From Mesorhizobium sophorae (lineage in GTDB: Bacteria; Pseudomonadota; Alphaproteobacteria; Rhizobiales; Rhizobiaceae): 64,000 nucleotides of DNA. Shown here piece by piece: positions 54,811-63,624 of this stretch. A model generated the notes under the pieces. The model was given only the letters and a program-made list of their open reading frames with translations, was not told the origin of the DNA and searched no databases. The position numbers and the translations under genes are program-made. The DNA lies in NCBI RefSeq assembly GCF_002270415.1, contig NZ_NNRI01000007.1:248001-312000 (forward strand), given 5' to 3'. Every line of letters begins with the position of its first letter. Within the stretch, counting starts at the first letter, position 1.

Positions 54811-56088
54811 CTACTTCAGCGCCGCGACCAGATCGGCATCGGGAAAACAGGTGGCGGCGCGGCCGTTCTTGGCTTGCCACTTGCCGATCGACCGGCGGGT
54901 CTTGAAGCCGGGCAGGCCGTCGGCGCTGCCGACATCGTAGCCCTTGGCCTCCAGCGCCCGCTGCAAGGCGGCGATGTCCGACCGATAGAGCCCGCCGACC
55001 GCGCCCCAGTTGCCGGCAAAATTGCTGTCGCCATGGGCGATGCGATCGGCGCCGTGCCCGATGAACAGCGCGTAGAGGTCGCTGGTGTTGTATTCCTTCA
55101 GCACGTAGAAATTGGGGGTGGCGATGAAGGCCGGCCCGCTGCGCCCGGCCGGCATCAGCAGGAAGCCTTCGGCTTTCAGCTCGCTCGCCGGAAACGGCTT
55201 GCCGCCAACGCGCTTGATGCCCATGTCAGCCCATTGCGAAATTGTCTTGCCCTGGTCCGGACCTTCCAGCGAACAGGAGACCGTCTCCGGGACGGTCACC
55301 TCAAAACCCCAGCCTCGCCCCCTCACCCAGCCATAGTGGACGAGGTAGTTGGCGATCGAGGCCAGCACGTCCGGCGTCGAATTCCAGATGTCGACACGGC
55401 CGTCGCCGTCGAAATCGACGGCATGCTTTAGGAACGAAGTCGGCATGAATTGCGGCTGGCCGAGCGCGCCGGCCCAGGATGACTTCATTGCGCCGACCGG
55501 GGCCAGGCCGCGCTCGACGATTTCCAGCGCGGCCAAAAGCTCTGTGCGAAAGAATTCCTTCTTGGTCGACATGAACGCCTTGGTGCCCAGCACCTCGAAG
55601 GCATCGTAGGGCATTTTCGCTGCGCCGAAGCCGGTTTCACGGCCCCAGATCGCCAGCAGCACTTCGCCCGGCACGCCATAGCGCTTTTCGATGGCGGCCA
55701 GCGTGCGGGCATTGGTCGCCTCGCGCGCCCGACCGCCGGCCGTCACCGCTCCGATGGTCTTCTCGGCGAAATAGGCGCCGGGTGAGCCGAATTCGGCCTG
55801 ATGCTGTTTCTGCGGCGTGGTCGCCTTTTCGCCCGGCTTGACCAGGTCGGGCAGCTTCAGATTGGGCTTGATGCCATCGAAAGCGGCCTCGAAGGTTTTT
55901 TTGGAAATGCCTTTCGCCTTCGCTTCCGGCCACAGGTCGTTCTGCAGCCAGGCGCGGAATTGGTCGTCGATTTTTGCAGCGGAGGCGGGGGTAGAAGCGC
56001 CCAACGCCATAAGGATTGCGAGGAGAATCGTAATGAGTCGTTCATAGAGGCTGCGTTCCTTCCCACCCCCCTCTGTCCTGCCGGACAT
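54811..56088 (-). CDS. Lytic murein transglycosylase (MltB-type) with peptidoglycan-binding domain
   Basis: A ~425-residue periplasmic enzyme cleaving the MurNAc-GlcNAc bond with anhydro-MurNAc formation. The SLT_2 domain (about residues 60-340) has the catalytic Glu in LLAIWGRETGFGAAKMPYDA; SWAGALGQPQFMPTSFL and DIWNSTPDVLASIANYLVHY are typical. The C-terminal ~70 residues are a peptidoglycan-binding repeat (LQRALEAKGYDVGSADGLPG). The signal core is ITILLAILMALGASTPASAA. The only start giving a proper signal peptide is an ATG inside the RIME-like repeat (MSGRTEGGGKERSLYERL...); the internal ATG in the signal core is too late. Confidence 0.88.
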   Translation of the reverse strand: MSGRTEGGGKERSLYERLITILLAILMALGASTPASAAKIDDQFRAWLQNDLWPEAKAKGISKKTFEAAFDGIKPNLKLPDLVKPGEKATTPQKQHQAEFGSPGAYFAEKTIGAVTAGGRAREATNARTLAAIEKRYGVPGEVLLAIWGRETGFGAAKMPYDAFEVLGTKAFMSTKKEFFRTELLAALEIVERGLAPVGAMKSSWAGALGQPQFMPTSFLKHAVDFDGDGRVDIWNSTPDVLASIANYLVHYGWVRGRGWGFEVTVPETVSCSLEGPDQGKTISQWADMGIKRVGGKPFPASELKAEGFLLMPAGRSGPAFIATPNFYVLKEYNTSDLYALFIGHGADRIAHGDSNFAGNWGAVGGLYRSDIAALQRALEAKGYDVGSADGLPGFKTRRSIGKWQAKNGRAATCFPDADLVAALK

Positions 56089-56224
56089 CTCCCCCGCAAG
56101 GGGGGAGATTGGTAGTTGCGACCGCATCGCCAACCTTGCAACGTCGCAGATTGGCGAAAGCAAACGTGACATCCGATCTCCCCCCTTGCGGGGGAGATGT
56201 CCGGCAGGACAGAGGGGGGTGGGA
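56061..56224. repeat. RIME-like palindromic intergenic element, copy 2
   Basis: About 164 bp and more symmetric than copy 1: TCCCACCCCCCTCTGTCCTG at one end pairs with its exact complement at the other, continuing through CCGGACATCTCCCCC. The inner CGCCAA/TTGGCG arms also pair. It lies between recR and the lytic transglycosylase gene and overlaps the probable first codons of the latter. Confidence 0.85.
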
Positions 56225-56281
56225 CGGAGTGCAATCGCTTGGAGAAAACCGCCCATCACAGATCCTTCTCCGCCAATTGCG

Positions 56282-56887
56282 TCAAAACGCCGTCCGCGAG
56301 CGAAGTGCGGCGGCCAGCGTGCCCTCGTCGAGATAGTCGAGTTCGCCGCCGACCGGTACGCCATGCGCAAGGCGTGTCACCTTGATGTCGAAGCCGGACA
56401 GCTGATCTGTGAGGTAGTGCGCGGTGGTCTGGCCCTCGACCGTCGCGTTGACGGCGAGGATGATCTCCTTGACCTCGCCGCCGGCGACGCGGTCGATCAG
56501 CGAGCGGATGTTGAGCTGGTCGGGGCCGATACCGTCGAGCGGCGACAGCGTGCCGCCGAGCACGTGGTAGCGCACATTCATCGCTGCCGCCCGCTCCAGC
56601 GCCCATAGGTCGGAAACGTCCTCGACGACGATGATGGTGCCGGCGTCACGGCGCGGGTCGGTGCACATCATGCATGGGTCCGACGTATCGACATTGCCGC
56701 AGGTCGAGCAGATGCGCACCTTGTCGGCAGCCTCGGCCATGGCGGCGGCGAGCGGCGACAACAGCTGCTCCTTCTTCTTGATCAGATGCAGTGCCGCACG
56801 CCTGGCCGAACGGGGCCCCAGCCCCGGCACCTTGGCCAGGAGCTGGATCAGGCGTTCGATCTCCGGACCGGCGATTCGCTTGGACAT
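56282..56887 (-). CDS. recR: Recombination protein RecR
   Basis: A 201-residue ring-forming protein acting with RecF and RecO in gap repair. The helix-hairpin-helix [19 protein letters not shown], the zinc finger [16 protein letters not shown] and the Toprim segment [20 protein letters not shown] are present, followed by [14 protein letters not shown]. Usually close to dnaX-ybaB; here two genes (SleB-like hydrolase and a 135-residue protein) intervene. Confidence 0.96.
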   Translation of the reverse strand: MSKRIAGPEIERLIQLLAKVPGLGPRSARRAALHLIKKKEQLLSPLAAAMAEAADKVRICSTCGNVDTSDPCMMCTDPRRDAGTIIVVEDVSDLWALERAAAMNVRYHVLGGTLSPLDGIGPDQLNIRSLIDRVAGGEVKEIILAVNATVEGQTTAHYLTDQLSGFDIKVTRLAHGVPVGGELDYLDEGTLAAALRSRTAF

Positions 56888-56977
56888 CGCTCTGATCTAG
56901 GATTTTTCAGTGCGTTTTGGAACATCCCGCGTCCGCATGACCCGCCATATTGTCCCTGGCGGGCCATGGAGTACGGA

Positions 56978-57895
56978 TCAGTTGACCTCGAGCGGACGGC
57001 TCTGGCTGGCGATCATCGCGCCGATGGCGTCAGTGTTCTCCGGTGTCGACTGGAATCCCATCGACGCCTCTTGCGGCGCGTTCGCAACCGAGGAGATAAC
57101 CCGGGTGTTCAAGGTTCCGCCAAAACGGGCGGCATCCGGCTCTTCCATGGGCTCCTGCATCGCCACAACCGTCGGCTCGGCCGAGGTGCGCAGGGGTTTC
57201 GCGGTCGGCACCACGGCGGCGGTCACAAGGGTCTGTTGGGCAGGCGCGGATCGGATGGTTGCCGGCTTGGCCGGACGCACCGGCTCGGCGGAAGCAACAA
57301 GGATCACCGGTGCTGCCGGCTTCACGGGCGCCGCCGAGGCAATGGCGACCTGCGGCTCATCCGGCAGCGGCTGCCAGTTGCGGCCACGTTTCTCGTAGAA
57401 GGCATTGCCGCCGGCAACCATGGTGTAATGCATGTTCTTGTAAGGGAAACGCAGCCCGGCGGTGTGGAAATACATCGTGTTCTTCAGTTTGCCCTTGCGC
57501 TCGCCCTTGAGCACGGCGTCGGCGGCTTCCTCGACATCGGGCATGGCCCGCGAATTCATCGGCCGGGTCATGACGCCAGGCGCGAACTGCCCGGGCTCGC
57601 CCACCACCTCGCAGATAGTGCTGCCGTGGTTGCCGGAGCGCAGCCGGTTCATCACCACCGTGCCGACGGCGATCATGCCGTCGCGGCTCGACCGGTTGGA
57701 CTCGAAGAACATCGCCCGTTCCAGGCATTCCCTGTCCTTTGGCGTGTGACTGTAAGATCGGGAGCTCAGGAAACTCGGCGTGATGGCGTCGGTCAGGCTG
57801 GCGACGGACATGCCGTGCGAGGTGGTCTGGCTGCAGGCAGCCAAAAACAAGGGTGAAATGACGGCGCCGAGCAACAGCGGCGTCTTCCATCGCAT
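56978..57895 (-). CDS. SleB-family cell-wall hydrolase, predicted lipoprotein
   Basis: A 305-residue protein with lipobox signal PLLLGAVISPLFLAACSQTT. The hydrolase domain (about residues 50-180) contains ECLERAMFFESNRSSRDGMI with the conserved Glu, VGTVVMNRLRSGNHGSTICE and PYKNMHYTMVAGGNAFYEK. The C-terminal ~120 residues are Pro/Ala/Val-rich low complexity, probably a wall-spanning linker. A second cell-wall enzyme (the MltB-type) lies beyond recR. Confidence 0.88.
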   Translation of the reverse strand: MRWKTPLLLGAVISPLFLAACSQTTSHGMSVASLTDAITPSFLSSRSYSHTPKDRECLERAMFFESNRSSRDGMIAVGTVVMNRLRSGNHGSTICEVVGEPGQFAPGVMTRPMNSRAMPDVEEAADAVLKGERKGKLKNTMYFHTAGLRFPYKNMHYTMVAGGNAFYEKRGRNWQPLPDEPQVAIASAAPVKPAAPVILVASAEPVRPAKPATIRSAPAQQTLVTAAVVPTAKPLRTSAEPTVVAMQEPMEEPDAARFGGTLNTRVISSVANAPQEASMGFQSTPENTDAIGAMIASQSRPLEVN

Positions 57896-58035
57896 GGAAA
57901 TCAACAGGTAACCCTCACTTCGATGCCCGCCCCCAGGCTGCGGCAAGAATGAGACACTTTCGGGCAAAATGATGGCTAAAACGTTATTAGCGAGGCACTG
58001 TTGCCAAACTGGCACAGTTGCATGGCTTTATTCTG

Positions 58036-58443
58036 TCAACGCGCCGCAGCCATCGAGACCGGCAGACCAGGTTCGACCTCTTCGACTTTCTCCGAAAATA
58101 GGCCGCGCCTGAGGAACAGCGCCAGCGCCTCCCTGGCCGTCGGCGCGATCTTTCCCGGCCAGTCGCTTTCGATGAATTCGGCCTTGGTGAAGTCCGGATT
58201 TGTCTCGCAGGCCGCCTCCAGGAATTCGGCGATCTCGAGCACGATCACACGTTCGTCCTTCGACAGCGCCGACGTGCCCGCCTCGATAGACGGGCGATGC
58301 ACGTAATCCTCGAACAGGTCGAAGTAGCCCCTGATGCCGACAAGATCGACACCGGCGTCGCAATCGGCCAGTATTTCCAGGATCTCGTAGATCCTGCTGC
58401 GAACACGTTGCTCGATCAGTCTTTCGGAGGGCTCTTCGATCAT
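58036..58443 (-). CDS. Conserved hypothetical protein, 135 residues
   Basis: No recognised domain. The protein is acidic and mostly helical in appearance: SERLIEQRVRSRIYEILEIL, DLVGIRGYFDLFEDYVHRPS, VIVLEIAEFLEAACETNPDF. No signal peptide or membrane span, so cytoplasmic. ATG follows the ybaB stop by 20 bases on the same strand, so it may be part of the dnaX-ybaB transcript. Codon usage resembles the neighbours. I do not assign a function. Confidence 0.75.
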   Translation of the reverse strand: MIEEPSERLIEQRVRSRIYEILEILADCDAGVDLVGIRGYFDLFEDYVHRPSIEAGTSALSKDERVIVLEIAEFLEAACETNPDFTKAEFIESDWPGKIAPTAREALALFLRRGLFSEKVEEVEPGLPVSMAAAR

Positions 58444-58463
58444 GGGCGTAGCGCCACCGAACG

Positions 58464-58787
58464 TTAGAAGGGCAGTTTCATTCCTGGCGGGATCGGCAGG
58501 CCGGCGGTCAGCGCCTTGGTCTTTTCCTGCATGATCTGCTCGACCTTGGTCTTGGCGTCGTTGTGGGCGGCGAGCACCAGGTCCTCCAGGATCTCGACAT
58601 CATCCTCCTTGAACAGGGAGCGATCGATCTTCAGAGACTTCATCTCGAATTTTCCGGTCAGCGTCACGTTGACCAGGCCGCCGCCGGCCTGGCCGGACGC
58701 TTCCAGCGTGGCGATCTCGTCCTGCATGGCCTGGAACTTGGCCTGCATTTCCTTCGCCTTGCCCATCAGGCCGAGAATATCTTTCAT
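58464..58787 (-). CDS. ybaB: YbaB/EbfC nucleoid-associated protein
   Basis: A 107-residue dimeric DNA-binding protein. [40 protein letters not shown] and [20 protein letters not shown] match the family throughout. The start is the ATG 31 bases after the dnaX stop; the frame is open further up only because it lies across dnaX. The dnaX-ybaB pair is one of the most conserved bacterial neighbourhoods. Confidence 0.96.
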   Translation of the reverse strand: MKDILGLMGKAKEMQAKFQAMQDEIATLEASGQAGGGLVNVTLTGKFEMKSLKIDRSLFKEDDVEILEDLVLAAHNDAKTKVEQIMQEKTKALTAGLPIPPGMKLPF

Positions 58788-58818
58788 GGTCGCGTCCTTT
58801 GCGGATTCGTGGCTCTGG

Positions 58819-60621
58819 TCAGGTTTCGTCGTCGTCCGCCGGCGGCTCGACCGGCACTTCGGCCTCGATCGTATCGGCTTCCGGCGAGTCGGGAATGCGC
58901 ACGTCGATGATCTTGGCGCCGGGGAACCGGGCCAGAATGGCGGCGACGGTAGGATCGCTCTTGGCATCGAGGAAGGCGGTCTCGCGCTTGGTCGATTCCA
59001 TTTCGGCGAGCGTCTGGCCACCCTCTTCCTTCGACAGCGAGACCAGCCAACTGCGGCCGGTCCAGGCGCGCAGTTTCGTCGTCAGGTCGTTGAGCAGCAT
59101 CTTTGGCGCATCAGCGGTCAGACCGACGTCGATGCGGCCGGGCTCGATGCGCACAAGACGGATACAGCTCTTGACCAGCACCTTGAAGGCGATATCACGC
59201 TGCGCGTCGGCAAGGGCAATGATGTCGGCCAGCGATTTCAGCGGAACCTGGGACGTCTCCAGCACCGGTTGCGGGGGCGCGACGAAAGCGGCAGGCGCGG
59301 GCGTGGCCTCGACCAACCGCATGGTCTGCGCGCCGCCTGGCCCGGATGGCATGCGGGTCTGTGCAACCGCGCTGGCGCCGCCACCATTGCCGGAACCCGC
59401 GGGTGCGCCGTTGGGGCGCGACGCGCCATTTTGAACAGGCGCCGCGCCCTCAAGCGATCTCAACGCCTCGTCCAGCGTCGGCAGGTCGGCGGCGTGGGCC
59501 AGCCGGATCAGCACCATCTCGGCGGCGCTCACCGGCCGGTTGGAGGACTGCACCTCGGGGATGCCCTTGAGCAGCATCTGCCATGTCCGCGACAGCACCC
59601 TGACCGACAGTGTCCTGGCGAAATCCGCGCCGCGTTGCCGCTCGTCCTGCGACAGCGCAGCGTCGTCGACGGCCGACGGCACGAAACGCAGCCGGGTGAC
59701 GAGGTGGTTGAACTCGGCAAAATCGGTGAGCACTGCAGCCGGATCGGCGCCGGTGTCGTACTGTGCGCGGAATTCCCCAAGAGCGGCGGCCACATCGCCC
59801 TTCATCACATGTTCGAACAGGTCGACGATGCGGGCACGGTCGGCCAGCCCCAGCATCGCCCGCACCGCGTCGGCGCTGACCGAGCCCGCGCCATGGGCGA
59901 TCGCCTGGTCGAGGATGGAGAGCGAATCACGGGCGGAGCCTTCGGCGGCGCGGGCGATCATTGCCAGCGCTTCGTCGTCGACCGAAATGCCTTCCTTGAC
60001 TGAGATCGAGGAGAGGTGCGCGACCAGCGCGCCGGCATCGATGCGCCTAAGGTCGAAGCGCTGGCAGCGCGACAGGACGGTGATAGGAACCTTGCGGATT
60101 TCGGTGGTGGCGAAGATGAATTTGACGTGCGGCGGCGGCTCTTCCAGCGTCTTCAGCAGGCCGTTGAAGGCCTGCGTGGAAAGCATGTGCACTTCGTCGA
60201 TGATGTAGACCTTGTAGCGGGCCGAGACCGGCGCATAGCGCACGCGCTCGATGATGTCCCTGATGTCGTCGATGCCGGTGTGCGAGGCGGCATCCATCTC
60301 GATGACGTCGACATGGCGGCCTTCCATGATCGCCTGGCAGTGCTCACCGAGCACGGCAAGGTCGACCGAAGGTTGGTCCGTTGTCGGGGTTTCATAATTC
60401 AGGGCCCGCGCCAGTATGCGCGCCGTCGTGGTCTTGCCGACACCGCGCACGCCGGTCAGCATCCAGGCCTGGGCAATGCGGCCGGTGGCAAAGGCGTTGG
60501 TGAGGGTACGCACCATCGGCTCCTGGCCGACCAGCTCGGCGAAGTTCGAAGGACGGTACTTGCGCGCCAGCACCCGATAGGCAGCGGCCTTGTCCGTTCC
60601 CGAATTTCCGGCTTCGCTCAT
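58819..60621 (-). CDS. dnaX: DNA polymerase III gamma/tau subunit
   Basis: A 600-residue clamp-loader ATPase. [20 protein letters not shown] begins it; Walker A is [40 protein letters not shown] follows, Walker B-type is [14 protein letters not shown], sensor [20 protein letters not shown]. The zinc-finger cysteines seen in E. coli (between Walker A and B) are not present: the stretch reads [20 protein letters not shown]. The linker (about 395-470) is Gly/Pro/Ala-rich, and a tau-like C-terminal domain ends in an acidic tail. Start: ATG of MSEAGNSG; a TTG six codons earlier is possible. The SRP RNA gene lies upstream. Confidence 0.95.
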   Translation of the reverse strand: MSEAGNSGTDKAAAYRVLARKYRPSNFAELVGQEPMVRTLTNAFATGRIAQAWMLTGVRGVGKTTTARILARALNYETPTTDQPSVDLAVLGEHCQAIMEGRHVDVIEMDAASHTGIDDIRDIIERVRYAPVSARYKVYIIDEVHMLSTQAFNGLLKTLEEPPPHVKFIFATTEIRKVPITVLSRCQRFDLRRIDAGALVAHLSSISVKEGISVDDEALAMIARAAEGSARDSLSILDQAIAHGAGSVSADAVRAMLGLADRARIVDLFEHVMKGDVAAALGEFRAQYDTGADPAAVLTDFAEFNHLVTRLRFVPSAVDDAALSQDERQRGADFARTLSVRVLSRTWQMLLKGIPEVQSSNRPVSAAEMVLIRLAHAADLPTLDEALRSLEGAAPVQNGASRPNGAPAGSGNGGGASAVAQTRMPSGPGGAQTMRLVEATPAPAAFVAPPQPVLETSQVPLKSLADIIALADAQRDIAFKVLVKSCIRLVRIEPGRIDVGLTADAPKMLLNDLTTKLRAWTGRSWLVSLSKEEGGQTLAEMESTKRETAFLDAKSDPTVAAILARFPGAKIIDVRIPDSPEADTIEAEVPVEPPADDDET

Positions 60622-60728
60622 TCGCCCGTAAAGCTCCAAAGGGCTACGCCCGAAGGCGGCCTATTTCTGCGCATAGTCTCACCCGCGCAGCAATGCGTCG
60701 TCAATGTCGCGAGAGGAGCCAATGAGGT

Positions 60729-60824
60729 GGGAGGCTGGAACAATGACCCGTTCCGGGCTCGTTAGGGCTGCTTCCTTCCGGACCTGACCCGGTTGGCGAG
60801 TGGATCGTCCACCACCAACCTCCC
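60729..60824 (-). ncRNA. ffs: Signal recognition particle 4.5S RNA
   Basis: On the minus strand the conserved apical domain reads GGTCAGGTCCGGAAGGAAGC followed by AGCCCTAACGAG, the signature of bacterial SRP RNA (Ffh-binding asymmetric loop and GGAA tetraloop). The ends GGGAGGTTGG and CCAGCCTCCC pair with one G-U. About 96 bases, between dnaX and the HIT gene. The RNA works with Ffh in co-translational membrane targeting. Confidence 0.93.
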
Positions 60825-60977
60825 GCTGTCCATATCGGCAATTCGGCGATGAAATGCAAGTGCGCAGGCGAATCGGCATCACGAACCGCTGGGGGCCAAT
60901 GATTCGCTTGCAGCCCTGTTGCAGCCGCTCTAGCGTTTATGAGTTTGAGGAAACCAAGAAAAGCAAGGGAAACGCCG

Positions 60978-61397
60978 ATGCTGCCGGGCCTTAAGGCCGG
61001 ATTCACGCTGGATGCCCGGCTGGAGGCGGACAGCGAACAGTTGATGTGGCTTGGGCTGTGCGAATTGCGGGTGATGAACGACCGGCGCTGGCCATGGTTG
61101 CTGCTGGTGCCGCAGCGGCCGGGCGCGGTAGAAATCCACGACATGACGCCGCTCGACCAGGCAATGCTGACCTTCGAGACCAATATGGTGGCGCAGGCGC
61201 TGAAGAAGGCGACCGGCTGCACCAAGATCAACACCGGCGCGCTCGGCAACATCGTGCGCCAATTGCACATCCATGTCGTCGCGCGTTCGGAGGGCGATCC
61301 CGGCTGGCCAGGCCCGGTGTGGGGACACGGCCTGCGCGAGCCCTATCAGCGTTCCGACCTGCGCCGGTTTGCCCAAACGATAAGGGCGGCGCTATAA
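60978..61397 (+). CDS. HIT-domain protein (diadenosine polyphosphate hydrolase-like)
   Basis: A 139-residue HIT protein. The motif is VRQLHIHVVARSEGDPGWPG: His-x-His is kept, while the third His of the usual triad is Val, as I recall for this alphaproteobacterial subgroup. GLCELRVMNDRRWPWLLLVP and TGCTKINTGALGNIV are typical. The ATG starting MLPGLKAGFTLD has AGGG nine bases before it; a longer start at 60939 is possible. It is followed by nudC in the same direction after 37 bases, and both act on nucleotide-phosphate compounds. Confidence 0.88.
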   Translation: MLPGLKAGFTLDARLEADSEQLMWLGLCELRVMNDRRWPWLLLVPQRPGAVEIHDMTPLDQAMLTFETNMVAQALKKATGCTKINTGALGNIVRQLHIHVVARSEGDPGWPGPVWGHGLREPYQRSDLRRFAQTIRAAL

Positions 61398-61434
61398 GCC
61401 TTCCCCGTGTCCATCCCAAAGCATCAGAGTCCGC

Positions 61435-62379
61435 ATGAGCTTCCGCCTGTTTGACGCGCCGCTGCGCGAGCCGAGCCAGTTCGTCGGCTTTGCCGGCAAC
61501 ATCATCGACCGGCAATCCGAAAACCGCGCCGACGATTCCGTCGACAAGGCGCTGGCCGATCCGACGACGCGGCTGCTTCTGATGAATGGCGGCCGGCTCT
61601 ATCTGAAGCTCGGGGGCAACGGTGGCCTCGATCCCTGGTTCGGCGCCGCCGAGAGCGAGCCGTTCAAGGTTTCCTTCGCCCACGGCGTCCTGCTCGGCTT
61701 TTCCGACCTGGGACCCGTGCTGGCGATACCAGCCGGCGTCGAGGCCGAACATTTGTCCGAGACCGTCAAGGCGATCGACTATCGTTCGGTCTACATGCAA
61801 GGGCTGATCGATGAGGCGGCCGCCGGCGCGATGGCGCAAGGCGCTGCCCTGCTCGCCTGGCATGCAAGCCATCGCTTCTGCAGCAAATGCGGCACCGAAT
61901 CACAGATGCGGGCCGGCGGCTACAAACGGCATTGCCCAAATTGCGGCACCGAGCATTTTCCCCGCACCGACCCGGTGGCGATCATGCTGACGGCGACGCG
62001 GGACAAATGCCTGCTCGGGCGCGGCCGGCATTTCGGACCGGGCATGTATTCGGCCCTTGCCGGCTTCATCGAGCCGGGCGAGACGATCGAAGCCGCGGTG
62101 CGCCGCGAGACGCTGGAGGAGGCCGGCATCAGGCTCGGCCGCGTCGTCTATCACGCCAGCCAGCCCTGGCCGTTTCCCTATTCGCTGATGATCGGCTGCT
62201 TCGGCGAGCCGCTCAACGACGACATCCAGGCCGACCTTAACGAGCTTGAAGACTGCCGCTGGTTTGCCCGCGACGAAGTGCGCTTGATGCTGACCAGGGA
62301 ACATCCCGGCGATCTGGTCACACCACCGAAAGGCGCCATTGCGCACCACCTCATCCGCGCCTGGGTGGACAGCGAATGA
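61435..62379 (+). CDS. nudC: NADH pyrophosphatase NudC
   Basis: A 314-residue Nudix hydrolase that cleaves NAD(H) and can remove NAD caps from RNA. The zinc ribbon is FCSKCGTES ... HCPNCGTEH near residue 150, the Nudix box GFIEPGETIEAAVRRETLEE near residue 205, and the NADH-specific motif SQPWPFPYSLMIG near residue 240. Full family length. ATG with a purine-rich site (CATCAGAGTCCGC) is acceptable. Confidence 0.94.
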   Translation: MSFRLFDAPLREPSQFVGFAGNIIDRQSENRADDSVDKALADPTTRLLLMNGGRLYLKLGGNGGLDPWFGAAESEPFKVSFAHGVLLGFSDLGPVLAIPAGVEAEHLSETVKAIDYRSVYMQGLIDEAAAGAMAQGAALLAWHASHRFCSKCGTESQMRAGGYKRHCPNCGTEHFPRTDPVAIMLTATRDKCLLGRGRHFGPGMYSALAGFIEPGETIEAAVRRETLEEAGIRLGRVVYHASQPWPFPYSLMIGCFGEPLNDDIQADLNELEDCRWFARDEVRLMLTREHPGDLVTPPKGAIAHHLIRAWVDSE

Positions 62380-62416
62380 CGGCCGCCAATACCGAAAGAC
62401 ATTGCAGGAGCAGAAA

Positions 62417-62722
62417 ATGATCCGTCACACCGTCGTGTTCACGCTGAAGCATCCGCCGCATTCGCTGGAGGAAAAGAGGTTCCTGGTCGACGCCAAGAAA
62501 GCCCTGTCGGCGATCAGGGGCGTCACGCATTTCGAGCAATTGCGGCAGGTCAGCCCCAAGAACGACTATCGCTTCGGCTTCTCGATGGAGTTCGCCGACC
62601 AGGCCGCCTACACCAGATACAACGACCATCCCGACCACGTCGCCTTCGTGCGCGACCGCTGGATCCCGGAAGTCGAGACCTTCATGGAGATCGACTACGT
62701 GCCGCTGGGTGCGGTGATTTAG
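62417..62722 (+). CDS. Dabb-family (stress-responsive alpha/beta-barrel) protein
   Basis: A 101-residue ferredoxin-like barrel protein. MIRHTVVFTLKHPPHSLEEK and the C-terminal YNDHPDHVAFVRDRWIPEVE match the family, with the conserved His pair HPDHVAF. Functions across the family vary. AGGAGCAGAAA precedes the ATG. The stop overlaps the stop of convergent pheA. Confidence 0.85.
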   Translation: MIRHTVVFTLKHPPHSLEEKRFLVDAKKALSAIRGVTHFEQLRQVSPKNDYRFGFSMEFADQAAYTRYNDHPDHVAFVRDRWIPEVETFMEIDYVPLGAVI

Positions 62723-63582
62723 TCAGCCACCTTCCACTGCTCGCGTGACTCGCTGGCCGGATAGACGCCCAGGATCCGCACCTCGCGGGAGAAGAAACGA
62801 AGCTCGTCCAGCGCCAGCTTGACCAGCGGATCGTCGGGATGGCCCTCGATGTCGGCGTAAAACAGCGTCGCGGTGAACGCCCCCAACTGGTAGCTCTCCA
62901 GCTTGGTCATGTTGATGCCGTTGGTGGCGAAACCGCCCATTGCCTTGTAGAGCGCGGCCGGCACGTTGCGGACGCGGAAGATGAACGTCGTCATCATCTT
63001 GGTGTCGGCCGACGGGCGTTCGGCCCATTGCTTGTTCTTGGTCAGAACGACAAAGCGGGTGACGTTGGAATCGGTGTCCTCGACATTCTCCTCGATGATG
63101 TCGAGCCCGTAGAGTTCTGCCGCGAGCGCCGGGGCGAGCGACGCCATGGTGCGGTCCTTGACCTCCGAAACCAGCTTCGCCGAACCCGCCGTGTCGCCGG
63201 CGACCACCGGCTTCCAGCCATTCTTGCGGATGTATTTGCGGCACTGGCCAAGCGCGTGGATGTGGCTGTGCACGGTCTTGATCTCGTTGCGTTTGACGCC
63301 GGGCAGCACCATCAGCTGGAAATGGATTGGCAGGAAATATTCCCCGACGATGTGCAGCCTTGATTCCGGCAACAGATGGTGGATGTCGGCGACGCGCCCG
63401 GCGATGGTGTTCTCGATCGGGATCATGGCGAGGTCGGCCTTGCCCGTCTCGACCGCGTTGAACGCATCCTCGAAGGTCGGGCACGGCAACGGCTCCATCG
63501 AGGGATAGACGTTGCGGCTGGCGGTGTCGGAATTGGCGCCCGGCTCGCCCTGGAAGGATATTCTGTTGGTCTTTTCAGGCAT
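62719..63582 (-). CDS. pheA: Prephenate dehydratase
   Basis: A 287-residue monofunctional enzyme making phenylpyruvate from prephenate. The catalytic domain opens with ISFQGEPGANSDTASRNVYP, and contains ADLAMIPIENTIAGRVADI and DTDSNVTRFVVLTK (Thr-Arg-Phe motif); the C-terminal ACT domain (about 200-280; GFATNGINMTKLESYQLGAF) gives phenylalanine feedback, with the ESRP-type motif replaced by LESYQ. No chorismate mutase domain. kdsB is upstream on the same strand by 42 bases. Confidence 0.94.
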   Translation of the reverse strand: MPEKTNRISFQGEPGANSDTASRNVYPSMEPLPCPTFEDAFNAVETGKADLAMIPIENTIAGRVADIHHLLPESRLHIVGEYFLPIHFQLMVLPGVKRNEIKTVHSHIHALGQCRKYIRKNGWKPVVAGDTAGSAKLVSEVKDRTMASLAPALAAELYGLDIIEENVEDTDSNVTRFVVLTKNKQWAERPSADTKMMTTFIFRVRNVPAALYKAMGGFATNGINMTKLESYQLGAFTATLFYADIEGHPDDPLVKLALDELRFFSREVRILGVYPASESREQWKVAD

Positions 63583-63624
63583 GCCCAAGTCTCGGTTCAA
63601 GGTGTCTCTGTTCGAAGGGATTCT

